A program made the position numbers and the translations under genes. From Verrucomicrobiota bacterium (lineage in GTDB: Bacteria; Verrucomicrobiota; Verrucomicrobiia; Chthoniobacterales; Terrimicrobiaceae), in NCBI GenBank assembly GCA_017305195.1, contig JAFKMU010000046.1, positions 62,001 through 126,000 of the forward strand: a stretch of DNA of 64,000 nt, read 5' to 3'. The notes beneath the pieces are model-generated. The model was not told the DNA's origin. It ran no database searches and saw only the letters and a program-made list of their open reading frames with translations. The number at the start of each line of letters is the position of its first letter. The stretch's first letter is position 1. Shown piece after piece: positions 17,990 to 26,739 of the stretch.

Positions 17990-18697
17990 ATGACCGTTTC
18001 CCGTGGCCACATTCTAAGCGAATTCGATACTGCGTTAAATTCGCTGCGCGATCATGTCATTATGATGGCGAGCCTGACGCAGAGAAATTTTGACCATGCG
18101 CGCCAAGGGCTTTTCGAGCGCGACGAAGATCATTGCAACACCGCCATCGCAGACGATGAGGAAATTGATCTGCTCGAAGTCCAGATGGACAAAGACGGGA
18201 TGAGTGTATTGATGCGCTTCCAGCCCGTGGCCTCCGATCTTCGCATGGTGATTGCGATGATGAAGATCAGCGTTAACTTGGAGCGGCTGTCCGACCTTGT
18301 GACAAACCTGGCTCGACGTGCGCGAAAGGTTATCGCCCTTCCGCCACTCGCAAAAACGGACGAACTCGCGCCGCTCTTCGATCACAAGGCGCGCATGTTG
18401 GACGACGCGGTAAAAGCCTTTTCCACGGGCAATCTTGCGCTCGTCAATACGATGAAAGAGCGGGACAAGGAATTGACCGCCAAGAGCCACGAATTCGCCA
18501 GCGATTTGACCAGCCGCATGTCTTTTGAAGTGGAAGGCAGCGGGCACGGTTATCTGGAGCTGATTTTCATCCTCCGTTATCTCGAACAAATGGGAAACTT
18601 ATGCACCAACCTTGGAGAAGATGTCCTTCTGGCTTTTTCCAAGGACGGCGTGCCTGCACTCACGGTCGAAGAGCGGCAGGGAATCCCGCAAGCGTAA
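17990..18697 (+). CDS. phoU: PhoU phosphate-signalling regulator
   Basis: Cytoplasmic helical-bundle protein that modulates Pst activity and PhoR signalling, 235 aa with two PhoU repeats. Metal-binding-type motifs are seen in each half (DDEEIDLLEVQMDKDGMSVLMRFQP; the second half is less conserved). A strong AGGAGG lies about 11 bases before the ATG, unusually clear for this window. Last recognisable gene of the pst operon. Confidence 0.9.
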   Translation: MTVSRGHILSEFDTALNSLRDHVIMMASLTQRNFDHARQGLFERDEDHCNTAIADDEEIDLLEVQMDKDGMSVLMRFQPVASDLRMVIAMMKISVNLERLSDLVTNLARRARKVIALPPLAKTDELAPLFDHKARMLDDAVKAFSTGNLALVNTMKERDKELTAKSHEFASDLTSRMSFEVEGSGHGYLELIFILRYLEQMGNLCTNLGEDVLLAFSKDGVPALTVEERQGIPQA

Positions 18698-18706
18698 TTC
18701 AAAACT

Positions 18707-19081
18707 ATGAGCATTTTCCCACCTATCACGGGCCACATCATTCAACAGGATCTCCTGCCGAACGAAACCCTCATCGAGAACTATCCGGCCAACATGACGA
18801 TGGGTTGGAAGTCAGCGGGAGGACGCTTTGCTTTGACGAATGAGCGTCTTCTGTTTTGTCCCACCCAACTCGACAGTCTCAACGAAGGCACACATTGGTC
18901 GCTTTCCCGTTCTCAGATTCAGTCTATCGAGATCGACCCGCCGCACTTCTCGCCTTCCTATTGGTTGAATGGTGGCCTGCGCTCGCGGCTCGCCATTCAC
19001 GCGCAAGACGGCACCGTCACGTATTTCGTTATCTCGAAGGTCCGATCAGTCCGGGAGAAATTGTTGCAGCGGCTAAAATAA
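18707..19081 (+). CDS. Small GRAM/PH-like protein at end of pst operon
   Basis: 124 aa, soluble. The segment GRFALTNERLLFCPTQLD followed by WSLSRSQIQSIEID has the look of a GRAM or bacterial PH domain (a strand reading 'x-LTNxRLLF' then an 'I-xxI' strand), but the family call is tentative. It begins 9 bp after phoU, so it is probably co-transcribed. Function unknown. Confidence 0.65.
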   Translation: MSIFPPITGHIIQQDLLPNETLIENYPANMTMGWKSAGGRFALTNERLLFCPTQLDSLNEGTHWSLSRSQIQSIEIDPPHFSPSYWLNGGLRSRLAIHAQDGTVTYFVISKVRSVREKLLQRLK

Positions 19082-19092
19082 CCATGCCGGGA

Positions 19093-19914
19093 TCACGAGC
19101 AGCATGACTCCTCGCAGCAAGTCCCACCCGGCTTAACGGCGGTAATGTTGGCTGACGCGACGTAATCTCCAGCCCGCTTTCCCGGCAGCCAGTCGTTGAT
19201 AAACTCCCGGCTCGCTTCTTTGATCTCGACCTGGATTTTCTCAAAACCCGATGCGGTCAGCATGGACTCCAACTCGGACGGCGAAGATGCGCCAACCACA
19301 CAGCCGACGTAGGCCGCCATGTCTGCTTTCAATTCGTCGGTAAGGGGCTGCAAGGCCACGATGTCGGAAACCGCAATGCGACCGCCCGGCTTCAAAACGC
19401 GGAATGTCTCGGCATACACGCGCGGCTTGTCCGGCGAGAGATTGATGACGCAGTTGGAAATGACCAGATCGGCGGTGTTGTCCGCCACGGGTAGATTTTC
19501 AATTTCCCCAAGGCGGAATTCAACGTGCCCGTAATCTCCCGTGGCGGCGTTCGCACGAGCCTTGGAAATCATGTCCGAGGTCATGTCCACGCCAATCACC
19601 TTGCCGGTCGGCCCGGTTTGTTTTGCCGCAAGGAAGCAGTCGAAGCCGCCTCCACTGCCAAGATCGAGAACGGTTTCTCCGGGCTTGATGGAAGCGAGAG
19701 CCGTAGGATTTCCGCATCCGAGTCCCATTTCCGCTCCTTCCGGCACCGAGGTCGTATCGCCCTCCGCATATCCGAGCTTTCCGGGATCGGTTCCGACCTC
19801 CAAAACGCCGTTGCTTGGTCCGCATCCGCAGCCCCGCCCGTTGTTTCGGGCCACCGCCCCGTATGTCTCCCGCACTTGCTGGCGCACTTGGTCTTTTTCG
19901 AGAATTTCATTCAT
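19093..19914 (-). CDS. arsM: ArsM arsenite S-adenosylmethionine methyltransferase
   Basis: Methylates As(III) using SAM, 273 aa. SAM site [10 protein letters not shown] (84-93). Candidate As(III) thiols are C67 (GLGCGNP), C155 (SNCVINL) and C205 (YVGCVVGA), at the positions conserved in ArsM proteins. Extra Cys pairs lie in the N-terminus (C29, C31) and at the very C-terminus (C266/C267, C271/C272). It faces phoU and its neighbour convergently and follows the sigma-factor gene, probably as one transcript with trxB and sigZ. Confidence 0.92.
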   Translation of the reverse strand: MNEILEKDQVRQQVRETYGAVARNNGRGCGCGPSNGVLEVGTDPGKLGYAEGDTTSVPEGAEMGLGCGNPTALASIKPGETVLDLGSGGGFDCFLAAKQTGPTGKVIGVDMTSDMISKARANAATGDYGHVEFRLGEIENLPVADNTADLVISNCVINLSPDKPRVYAETFRVLKPGGRIAVSDIVALQPLTDELKADMAAYVGCVVGASSPSELESMLTASGFEKIQVEIKEASREFINDWLPGKRAGDYVASANITAVKPGGTCCEESCCS

Positions 19915-19959
19915 AGCGACAGGAAAGACGCGATTTCCCGAAAAAGGACGCAGGATTTT

Positions 19960-20565
19960 TTAAGAATTTTCGCAAGTGTCGCAATCGCAGGGCGGCGCGG
20001 ATGTGCGCGGCTTCACGTCCACCACGGCCCCGTAACGGTCAATCGTCCAGTGACAGCAATCCTCCATTTCCTGTTTCACCATCGCTCGAGCCCGCTGGAC
20101 TCGAGACTTTGCGGCGGAAAGGGACAGGCCGAGCCGTCCTGCCAGTTCGGCTTGCGAAAGACCCTCGTATTCCGTGAGAAGCAGAGCTTCCCGGTAAATC
20201 ATCGGCAGCGTCTCGACCACGGAACGGATATAGGCGGCAATTTCCTGCCGCATATCGGCTTCGTCCCGCGAGAAAACAGACTCCGAATCTGGTGTGTCGA
20301 TTTCATGTGCATGAAATTCCTCGCGAAACTCCTCGGTCGGTTTCGCCGAACGGAAATAATCGGCCACGCTATTGCGTGCGATTTGAAAAGCCCAGGACTC
20401 CAGACGTTCGCTGTGGACAAGAGAATCAATACCCCGGGTGATTTTCAGCAAAACGTCCTGCGCCACGTCGTCAGCCGTCGCCTGATCGCGAATTCTGTTG
20501 CCAACAAAGCCGCGGATCGCCGTGCAGAGCCTTTCGAGTTGAACCTTGTTCAAAGGCTCGCTCAT
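19960..20565 (-). CDS. sigZ: SigZ-type ECF sigma factor with Cys-rich C-terminal tail
   Basis: RNA polymerase sigma factor, 201 aa from the ATG at 20565. Region 2 (ATADDVAQDVLLKIT, about 30-43) and region 4 (YEGLSQAELAGRLGLSLSAAKSRVQRAR, about 133-160). The tail holds C170/C171 and then C193, C195, C198, well placed to bind a metal or metalloid. It overlaps trxB by 4 bp (ATGA) and precedes arsM by 45 bp. No anti-sigma gene is adjacent. Confidence 0.85.
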   Translation of the reverse strand: MSEPLNKVQLERLCTAIRGFVGNRIRDQATADDVAQDVLLKITRGIDSLVHSERLESWAFQIARNSVADYFRSAKPTEEFREEFHAHEIDTPDSESVFSRDEADMRQEIAAYIRSVVETLPMIYREALLLTEYEGLSQAELAGRLGLSLSAAKSRVQRARAMVKQEMEDCCHWTIDRYGAVVDVKPRTSAPPCDCDTCENS

Positions 20566-21494
20566 GACGCGCCTTGCGCCGCGAGGAAGCGTTCCGCATC
20601 TATCGCCGCCATACATCCCATGCCGGCGGCGGTGATGGCTTGCCGATAAACGAAATCCGCGCAGTCTCCCGCGACAAAAACACCGGGCAAACTTGTTCTG
20701 CTGCCTTCTCGTGTCTGGATATAGCCGTTGTCGTGCAAAGCGATCTGTCCGGCGAAAATCTCCGTGTTGGGCACATGCCCGATGGCGACGAAGACGCCCG
20801 TGCAATCGAGCGTGGACAACTCCCCGGTAGCGGTATTTTTCAATCGCAGGCCGGTGACTTCATTTTCGCCAAGCACATCGTCCACGACGCTATTCCATAC
20901 CGGCTGAATCTTGGGATTCGAGAGAACCCGTTCCGCCATGATACGGGAGGCCCGTAACGTCTCGCGACGATGCACGAGATAGACAATGGAGCCAAAGCGC
21001 GTGAGGTAAAGAGCCTCTTCGCAGGCGGAATCGCCCCCGCCGATGACGGCCAGCGGTTTATTGCGGAAGAAGGGAAGCGCGCCGTCGCATGTGGCGCAAT
21101 AGGTCACACCTTTGTTTTCCAGCCGGTGCTCGCTGGGAACGTCAAGGTGCCGATGCCTGGCTCCTGTTGCAATGATAACAGATCGGCTCTCGATGGATTC
21201 ACCGCTGTCGAAGTCAATGCGGAAAGGCTGCTTGGAAAAGTCAACGGAGACCACCTTGGTCAGATATTTGACTTCCGTGCCGAACCGCGCCGCTTGCTCC
21301 TGCATTTCGGTCATAAGCGCGCCTCCGTCGATTCCCTTGCTGAATCCGGGGAAGTTTTCAACAACGGTCGTGGTCGTGAGCAATCCGCCCGGCTGAATGC
21401 CGGTGACAAGGAGGGGATTGAGATTGGCGCGGGCTGTGTAAATGGCGGCTGTCCAGCCAGCACAGCCGGACCCGATGATTGTGACGTTTCGCAT
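20562..21494 (-). CDS. trxB: Thioredoxin reductase (TrxB-like)
   Basis: NADPH-dependent flavoprotein, 310 aa from the ATG at 21494. The upstream TTG at 21521 falls in the operator, and family members begin MxNVxIIGSG. FAD site IIGSGCAGWTAAIY; redox pair C133/C136 in YCATCDG; NADPH site GGGDSACEEALYL; second FAD motif GVFVAGDC. In the ars context it may recycle thioredoxin for arsenate reductase and ArsM. First gene of the trxB-sigZ-arsM operon, divergent from arsR2. Confidence 0.9.
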   Translation of the reverse strand: MRNVTIIGSGCAGWTAAIYTARANLNPLLVTGIQPGGLLTTTTVVENFPGFSKGIDGGALMTEMQEQAARFGTEVKYLTKVVSVDFSKQPFRIDFDSGESIESRSVIIATGARHRHLDVPSEHRLENKGVTYCATCDGALPFFRNKPLAVIGGGDSACEEALYLTRFGSIVYLVHRRETLRASRIMAERVLSNPKIQPVWNSVVDDVLGENEVTGLRLKNTATGELSTLDCTGVFVAIGHVPNTEIFAGQIALHDNGYIQTREGSRTSLPGVFVAGDCADFVYRQAITAAGMGCMAAIDAERFLAAQGAS

Positions 21495-21520
21495 AGATGC
21501 GGGAATATCCTTCAATGTCA

Positions 21521-21556
21521 ATATGCGTCAAAACAAATATAGTTCTTGACGAATAT
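21521..21556. promoter_or_regulatory. ArsR-like operator between trxB and arsR2
   Basis: An imperfect inverted repeat with arms ATATGCGTCAA (21521-21531) and TTGACGAATAT (21546-21556), one mismatch in 11, spaced 14 bp. It sits in the divergent promoter of trxB-sigZ-arsM and arsR2-arsD-arsA-acr3-arsC, the expected place for ArsR autoregulation. Confidence 0.6.
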
Positions 21557-21579
21557 ATCACATTTGCGACCGTTGTGAC

Positions 21580-21948
21580 GTGGAACTGATTCAGATTTAC
21601 CAGTGCTTTTGCGATGCGACGAGACTTCGCATCCTGCATTTGCTCACTCACGGGCCATTGTGCGTCTGCCATTTTCAGGAAATCCTTGGGATTCCTCAAA
21701 CGAAGGTCTCTCAACACCTCGCATATCTGCGTAAACGCGATCTCGTCGAATGCACTCGGCGCGGCACATGGATGATTTACAGCCTCCCTGCGAGCCCTCC
21801 CTTGGAACTCGAAACCAATCTCAAATGTCTTCAGGACTGTGTGCAAGCCGACAAACGGTTCCGTAAAGACCTTGAGAAACGCAGGCATGTTTGCGCCGAT
21901 TGCGAATGGATGGATGAGGTTGTCGAAACCAAACGCGCTTGCTGCTAA
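21580..21948 (+). CDS. arsR: ArsR-family metalloregulator 2
   Basis: As(III)-responsive repressor, 122 aa, with a GTG start. The thiol pair C28/C30 (HGPLCVCHFQEIL) lies in the winged-helix domain, with recognition helix PQTKVSQHLAYL. The C-terminus has further Cys (VCADCEW, ACC) that could form a second site. It is 4 bp upstream of arsD and heads the main arsenite-efflux operon. Confidence 0.87.
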   Translation: MELIQIYQCFCDATRLRILHLLTHGPLCVCHFQEILGIPQTKVSQHLAYLRKRDLVECTRRGTWMIYSLPASPPLELETNLKCLQDCVQADKRFRKDLEKRRHVCADCEWMDEVVETKRACC

Positions 21949-21952
21949 CGCC

Positions 21953-22282
21953 ATGAAAGAAATCAAAATCTACGATCCGGCCATGTGCTGCTCGACGGGT
22001 GTTTGCGGTCCGGACATCGACCCCGTTCTGCCCCAGGTCGCCGGCTTCCTCCATCAGTTGAAGGAACGAGGCGTGAAGGTCGAGCGGTATAACCTGTCTC
22101 AACAGCCGATTGCATTCGTCCAAAATTCACAGGTAAAGAGCATTCTTCAAAATGAAGGCGTCGAGGTATTGCCCCTCGTCTTTATCGACGGCGAATTGGT
22201 CTTGAAGGGTAACTATCCCGATCAAGAGACGCGCAAGGAGTGGCTGCACAGGCTGGCGCAGGAAGGAAGCGGTGCTGCCTGA
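21953..22282 (+). CDS. arsD: ArsD arsenite metallochaperone
   Basis: Delivers As(III)/Sb(III) to the ArsA ATPase, 109 aa. The essential C12, C13 and C18 are present (PAMCCSTGVCGPDID), as is the thioredoxin-like fold region ending LVFIDGELVLKGNYP. The later Cys pairs of some ArsD proteins are absent. The arsA start follows 1 bp after its stop. Confidence 0.93.
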   Translation: MKEIKIYDPAMCCSTGVCGPDIDPVLPQVAGFLHQLKERGVKVERYNLSQQPIAFVQNSQVKSILQNEGVEVLPLVFIDGELVLKGNYPDQETRKEWLHRLAQEGSGAA

Positions 22283-22283
22283 T

Positions 22284-24074
22284 ATGAACACACCAATTTC
22301 CGAATTGATCGCGGCGGCGACTCGCTTTCTCTTTTTCACCGGCAAGGGCGGCGTCGGCAAAACCTCGCTCGCTTGCGCGACAGCTATTTCTCTCGCAGAT
22401 GCCGGAAAGCGGGTTCTGCTGGTCAGCACCGACCCGGCTTCCAATCTGGATGAAGTTTTGGGCACGAGCTTGAACGGTCAGGCGACGGAAATTCCGGGCG
22501 CTCCGTCCCTGTTTGCCCTCAATATCGACCCGGAGGAAGCGGCCCGCGCCTATCGTGAAAAAATCGTCAGCCCAATGCGCGGCGTTCTGCCAGAAGCCGC
22601 CTTGCGCAGCATGGAGGAACAGCTTTCCGGGGCCTGCACGATGGAAATTGCGGCCTTTGATGAGTTCTCCCGCCTTTTGGGGGATGAATCCTCGACGGCT
22701 GCCTACGATCACGTTGTTTTTGACACGGCTCCCACAGGTCACACGTTGCGCCTGCTCACTCTGCCGAGAGCATGGACGGGATATTTTCAGGCCAATACGT
22801 CGGGCACCTCCTGCCTCGGCCCTCTGGCAGGTCTGGATCAGCAGCGCTCGATTTACGAGGGTGCTTTGAATGCGCTCGCCGATGCCGGACGCACTACATT
22901 GATCTTGGTCAGCCGGGCGCAAATCGCTCCGCTACGGGAAGCCAAGCGGACGCACGACGAACTTGGTGCGCTCGGCGTCACAAATCAACGCCTCGTTCTC
23001 AATGGCGTCTTTGCGGCGGCCGATTCGGGAGACGGCATAGCGGCGGCGCTGGAAATGCGCGGTGCGAAAGCCATGACGCAGTTCCGCTCTTTCCTCGGCA
23101 GCTTGCCCAATTATCGCGTGCCGCTTCGCCCCAACAACCTGCTTGGCCTCGATGCTCTCCGGGCGATTGTCTCTGGCCTCGAAGGAGAAGTTTCCAGCGG
23201 AAGCTCCGTGGAATCGACAGCCTCGGATTTCGAGTCCATCGACAAATTCATTGCCGATCTGGAAGCGCCAGGTCGCGGTGTCGTCATGACGATGGGCAAG
23301 GGCGGCGTCGGCAAAACGACGGTTGCGGCGGCACTCGCGGTCGAACTGGCCCGTCGCGGTCATGCGGTGCATTTATCGACGACCGACCCTGCCGCGCATG
23401 TTCTGGAAACTCTCGGTAGCACGGTCAACGGGCTCTCGGTTAGCCGGATTGATCCCCTTGCGGAAACCGAAGCCTACGTCGCTCATGTGCTTGCCACGCA
23501 GGGGGTTAGTTTGGACGTGGAAAGCCGTGCGCTGCTCGAAGAGGATTTGCGCTCGCCCTGCACCGAAGAAATCGCGGTTTTCCGTGCTTTCGCCCGCACC
23601 GTCGCGGAAGCTCAGGGCAGTTTTGTCATCCTCGACACGGCACCGACCGGGCACACCCTTCTTTTGCTGGACACAACGGAAGCCTATCATCGCGAGTTGG
23701 GCCGACAGGCCCGCGAGAGCATTCCCGAGGAAGTGCGGCAACTTCTGCCGCGCCTGCGAGACGCGGATTATACACGAGTGCTTTTGGTGACGTTGCCCGA
23801 GGCGACACCTGTTCACGAAGCCGCCGCCCTGCAGGACGATTTGCGGCGGGCCGGGATCGAGCCGTTCGGCTGGATTGTCAATCAAAGCTTCGCCGGTCTG
23901 GAAACCAGCGATCCGCTCTTGCGCGAACGGGCGCGCAACGAAATCCCTTACCTTTCCGAAGTCGCCGATTCTCTTGCGAAAAGAGCGACAGTCTTGCGCT
24001 GGCAGGCGGAGGAACCGGTTGGCCCCGACGCCTTAGCCAGCCTGTTTTATCAATCAGCGACGGCAACTCATTAA
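22284..24074 (+). CDS. arsA: ArsA arsenite-stimulated ATPase
   Basis: Cytosolic ATPase driving arsenite efflux, 596 aa, with two homologous halves. Walker A motifs GKGGVGKT at about residues 20-27 and 338-345; signal-transduction motif DTAPTGHTL in each half; metalloid-ligand Cys in ACTMEIAAF and PCTEEIAVF. The ATG at 22284 was preferred to a GTG at 22272 that overlaps arsD. It usually pairs with ArsB; here the partner is Acr3. Confidence 0.94.
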   Translation: MNTPISELIAAATRFLFFTGKGGVGKTSLACATAISLADAGKRVLLVSTDPASNLDEVLGTSLNGQATEIPGAPSLFALNIDPEEAARAYREKIVSPMRGVLPEAALRSMEEQLSGACTMEIAAFDEFSRLLGDESSTAAYDHVVFDTAPTGHTLRLLTLPRAWTGYFQANTSGTSCLGPLAGLDQQRSIYEGALNALADAGRTTLILVSRAQIAPLREAKRTHDELGALGVTNQRLVLNGVFAAADSGDGIAAALEMRGAKAMTQFRSFLGSLPNYRVPLRPNNLLGLDALRAIVSGLEGEVSSGSSVESTASDFESIDKFIADLEAPGRGVVMTMGKGGVGKTTVAAALAVELARRGHAVHLSTTDPAAHVLETLGSTVNGLSVSRIDPLAETEAYVAHVLATQGVSLDVESRALLEEDLRSPCTEEIAVFRAFARTVAEAQGSFVILDTAPTGHTLLLLDTTEAYHRELGRQARESIPEEVRQLLPRLRDADYTRVLLVTLPEATPVHEAAALQDDLRRAGIEPFGWIVNQSFAGLETSDPLLRERARNEIPYLSEVADSLAKRATVLRWQAEEPVGPDALASLFYQSATATH

Positions 24075-24085
24075 CTCAATAATCT

Positions 24086-24292
24086 ATGACAACCTATATC
24101 TACGAAACCATTCCCGCGAGCTGCTGCGAAGATCCCAAGCACTACGAGATTGCACAAAACGAAACGGACGCTCCGCTAACGCATCATCCCGAGACCGGGG
24201 AGTCTATCAAACGAGTGCTTCTCGGTGAACTCGAACTGACGAAGGACGCCAAGGATGATTCCTGCGGGTGTGAACCGGAAGGCTGTTGCTAA
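24086..24292 (+). CDS. Cys-rich 68-aa peptide between arsA and acr3
   Basis: 68 aa with C13/C14, C60, C62, C67 and C68. The body (MTTYIYETIP, then DAPLTHHPETGESIKRVLLG) resembles FmdB-type zinc-ribbon proteins by layout, but the usual CxxC zinc knuckles are missing. Cys instead cluster as CC near the start and CGC...CC at the end. Spacing (11 bp after arsA, 6 bp before the acr3 ATG) shows it is an operon member. Metalloid binding is plausible but unproven. Confidence 0.75.
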   Translation: MTTYIYETIPASCCEDPKHYEIAQNETDAPLTHHPETGESIKRVLLGELELTKDAKDDSCGCEPEGCC

Positions 24293-24298
24293 TTGACG

Positions 24299-25378
24299 AT
24301 GAGCGCGACTGCCACCAAGCGGCTCGATTTTTTCGAGCGCTATCTATCCCTTTGGGTGCTGCTCTGCATGGTCGCAGGCGTGACCCTCGGCAAGCTGCTG
24401 CCCGATCTGACGAGGCAAATAAGCGAGTTGGAATTCGGCAAAGACTCTCACGTCAACATTCCCATCGCGGTGCTCATCTGGTTGATGATCTATCCGATGA
24501 TGCTGAAAATTGATTTCAGCGGATTGAAAGGGGTTGCAAAAAAGCCCAAAGGTCTCCTTATCACCCTGTTTGTAAACTGGCTCGTCAAGCCGTTCAGTAT
24601 GGCTTTGCTCGGGGGGGTCTTCATTCAATGGCTCTTCTCGTCCGTTCTCGGATGGATCGACCCGACGACGGCAAAAAACTACGTGGCCGGCCTCATCATC
24701 CTGGCTGCCGCCCCCTGCACTGCGATGGTTTTTGTCTGGAGCTATCTTACCGATGGCGATGGCCCTTATACGTTGGCTCAAGTTGCCATCAACGACCTCA
24801 TCATGGTCTTCGCTTTTGCGCCGATCGTGATGTTTCTCGTCGGCGTAAGTGGCATCCATATTCCCGGCGAAGTGCTGTTTACATCGGTGATCGTTTTCAT
24901 CGTGATCCCCCTGACGGCGGGGTGGGTTAGCCGGACGGTCCTTGTAAAATCCAAGGGAGCGGATTGGTTCAATGCACATTTTCTGCCGAAATTCCGTCCC
25001 GTCACCATCTTTGCGCTGCTGGCAACGCTGGTGCTGATTTTCGCGTTCCAGGCGGAAAACATCCTGACCAACTGGCTTGCGGTGCTTCTTATTGCCGTGC
25101 CAATCCTGATTCAGGTCTATTTTAATTCCGGTCTGACCTATGGCCTTATGAGGTTCTTCAAGGTTCGGCATAATATCGCCACGCCTGGCGCATTGATCGG
25201 TGCCAGCAACTTTTTTGAACTCGCGGTGGCCGTCGCCATCACGCTTTTTGGAGCCACGAGCCCGGCCGCCCTCGCCACGGTAGTCGGCGTGCTGGTCGAG
25301 GTTCCCGTCATGCTTTCCGTGTGCCGCATCTGCGTGGACAGCCGCGGTTGGTATCAACGAGCCATCCCGCAAACATAA
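24299..25378 (+). CDS. acr3: Acr3 arsenite efflux permease
   Basis: Inner-membrane As(III)/H+ antiporter of the ACR3 family, 359 aa, about ten transmembrane helices. The catalytic Cys is C140 in [19 protein letters not shown], and the conserved late-helix [14 protein letters not shown] is present. A TTG six bases earlier (24293) is a possible alternative start. It is placed after arsA, so efflux may be ATP-coupled. Confidence 0.94.
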   Translation: MSATATKRLDFFERYLSLWVLLCMVAGVTLGKLLPDLTRQISELEFGKDSHVNIPIAVLIWLMIYPMMLKIDFSGLKGVAKKPKGLLITLFVNWLVKPFSMALLGGVFIQWLFSSVLGWIDPTTAKNYVAGLIILAAAPCTAMVFVWSYLTDGDGPYTLAQVAINDLIMVFAFAPIVMFLVGVSGIHIPGEVLFTSVIVFIVIPLTAGWVSRTVLVKSKGADWFNAHFLPKFRPVTIFALLATLVLIFAFQAENILTNWLAVLLIAVPILIQVYFNSGLTYGLMRFFKVRHNIATPGALIGASNFFELAVAVAITLFGATSPAALATVVGVLVEVPVMLSVCRICVDSRGWYQRAIPQT

Positions 25379-25391
25379 AACTCTCATCACC

Positions 25392-25832
25392 ATGAAAGAC
25401 AAACCCACTGTCCTGATTCTCTGCACCGGAAATTCCTGCCGTAGCCATATTGCGGAGGGCATCCTCCAAGAAGCCGCTGGCGAGCTGCTCGACGTGCAAA
25501 GCGCGGGCTCCAAACCCGCCGGCTACGTGCATCCCAAGGCCATCGCGGTCATGAAGGAACTCGGAATCGACATTTCCGATCACACCTCAAAGCACATGGA
25601 CGAATTCCTCAATCGGAAGGTAGATACCGTCATCACCGTCTGCGGAAACGCGGATCAGGCATGCCCGATGTTTCCGGGTCAGGTGAACCGCTACCATTGG
25701 GGCTTCGATGATCCCGCCCATGCGAAGGGGACCGAAGAGGAAATCTTCGCCGAATTCCGCCGCGTGCGCGATCAAATCAAGCTGGTGTTCAAGGCTTACG
25801 CGGCTGGCTTGCGGCGGGGGAAACTCTTATGA
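25392..25832 (+). CDS. arsC: Thioredoxin-coupled arsenate reductase ArsC (LMW-PTPase type)
   Basis: Reduces arsenate to arsenite, 146 aa. The P-loop C11-x5-R17 (CTGNSCRS) is followed by the redox pair C84 and C91 ([12 protein letters not shown]), matching the triple-cysteine relay of thioredoxin-dependent ArsC. The thioredoxin reductase upstream (trxB) fits this. It lies 13 bp after acr3. Confidence 0.94.
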   Translation: MKDKPTVLILCTGNSCRSHIAEGILQEAAGELLDVQSAGSKPAGYVHPKAIAVMKELGIDISDHTSKHMDEFLNRKVDTVITVCGNADQACPMFPGQVNRYHWGFDDPAHAKGTEEEIFAEFRRVRDQIKLVFKAYAAGLRRGKLL

Positions 25833-25892
25833 TGTGAAGGCCGCGCTCCAACCAGCCGTTGGCGGAATCGCCGCGAGAAGGAAGCTCCAGCG

Positions 25893-26312
25893 ATGAATGT
25901 GCTGGCAATTTTTCTGATCGCTCTTGGGTGTGCTGGCGTGATGGGGTTACTTGCTCACTCCGGCATCGAGCCGAATTTGCGCTCGGCCATTCGCACCACG
26001 CTCATCCTGGCTCTGGTATGGGGAACGGGTTGGATCAATCCTCACGCCGGCCCGTTGAAGGAGATGACGTGGAAGGTATGGATTTTGGCGATCCTCTCGG
26101 GCGGCGCGGTTACGCTTTCCTGGATACTCTATTTGCGGAATCGACGAGATCCAAACCGTTCGAATGGTCCCGCGTTGATGGATCAAATCAATGTCGGCCT
26201 CGCCGTCATTTTCGTAATCGTGCTCCTTTATGGGCAGACAGATTCCTCTCTCTGGCTCAATGGGCTCTTGATCGTTGCGGGAGCGCTCCTTCTTGGGCGA
26301 GCCAGGCGCTGA
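25893..26312 (+). CDS. Single-domain EamA-like membrane protein
   Basis: 139 aa with about four or five hydrophobic helices (for example IFLIALGCAGVMGLLA, KVWILAILSGGAVTLSWILYL, VGLAVIFVIVLLYG). It looks like half of a 10-helix EamA transporter; such halves can dimerise. It ends the acr3-arsC operon after a 60-bp gap. Substrate unknown. Confidence 0.72.
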   Translation: MNVLAIFLIALGCAGVMGLLAHSGIEPNLRSAIRTTLILALVWGTGWINPHAGPLKEMTWKVWILAILSGGAVTLSWILYLRNRRDPNRSNGPALMDQINVGLAVIFVIVLLYGQTDSSLWLNGLLIVAGALLLGRARR

Positions 26313-26346
26313 TATTTCGGGAAGGTGCCTTGAGCGGAATCCCTTG

Positions 26347-26372
26347 ACTATTTCGTATTTTAGCGAAATAGT
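26347..26372. promoter_or_regulatory. ArsR3 operator, site 1
   Basis: ACTATTTCG-N8-CGAAATAGT, a perfect 9-8-9 inverted repeat just upstream of the arsR3 GTG at 26381. The same pattern recurs at 26714-26739. Autorepression is the expected function. Confidence 0.75.
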
Positions 26373-26380
26373 CTCTTATC

Positions 26381-26701
26381 GTGAAAAGCACCGCTGATGG
26401 AAATGACGCAGCAGCAGCCGTGTTCAAGGCGATGGGCCATCCTGCTCGTGTGGCCGTCATTCGCGAACTGACGGAGGGTGAGAAGTGCGTGTGCGATCTG
26501 GTCGAGGCGGCAGGCCTTGGCTGGTCCACGGTGTCGCGCCATCTTTCCGTCCTGCGTGAGGCGGGGGTGATCGCCGATGAAAAACGAGGATTGCAGGTCT
26601 TCTACCGGCTGGCCCTTCCCTGCGTGACACGGTTTCTCGATTGCTTGGAACATCCCCGGCGCTACCCCGAAATGCACCGCGCCACATCCTGTTGCACCTG
26701 A
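26381..26701 (+). CDS. arsR: ArsR-family metalloregulator 3
   Basis: Third ArsR/SmtB repressor of the cargo, 106 aa, GTG start. The classical As(III) site is C36/C38 in KCVCDLVEAAGL, with recognition helix GWSTVSRHLSVLREAGV. It is a different lineage from ArsR1 and ArsR2 (CVCDL versus CVCH) and uses a different operator. It controls the ArsP-type permease downstream and probably the following operon. Confidence 0.9.
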   Translation: MKSTADGNDAAAAVFKAMGHPARVAVIRELTEGEKCVCDLVEAAGLGWSTVSRHLSVLREAGVIADEKRGLQVFYRLALPCVTRFLDCLEHPRRYPEMHRATSCCT

Positions 26702-26713
26702 CTTTTTTGCCAA

Positions 26714-26739
26714 ACTATTTCGCGCTATTACGAAATATG
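26714..26739. promoter_or_regulatory. ArsR3 operator, site 2, overlapping the permease start codon
   Basis: ACTATTTCG-N8-CGAAATATG: the second arm's last three bases are the ATG (26737-26739) of the permease gene. It is therefore an operator placed on the translation start, and no Shine-Dalgarno fits in front. Confidence 0.7.
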
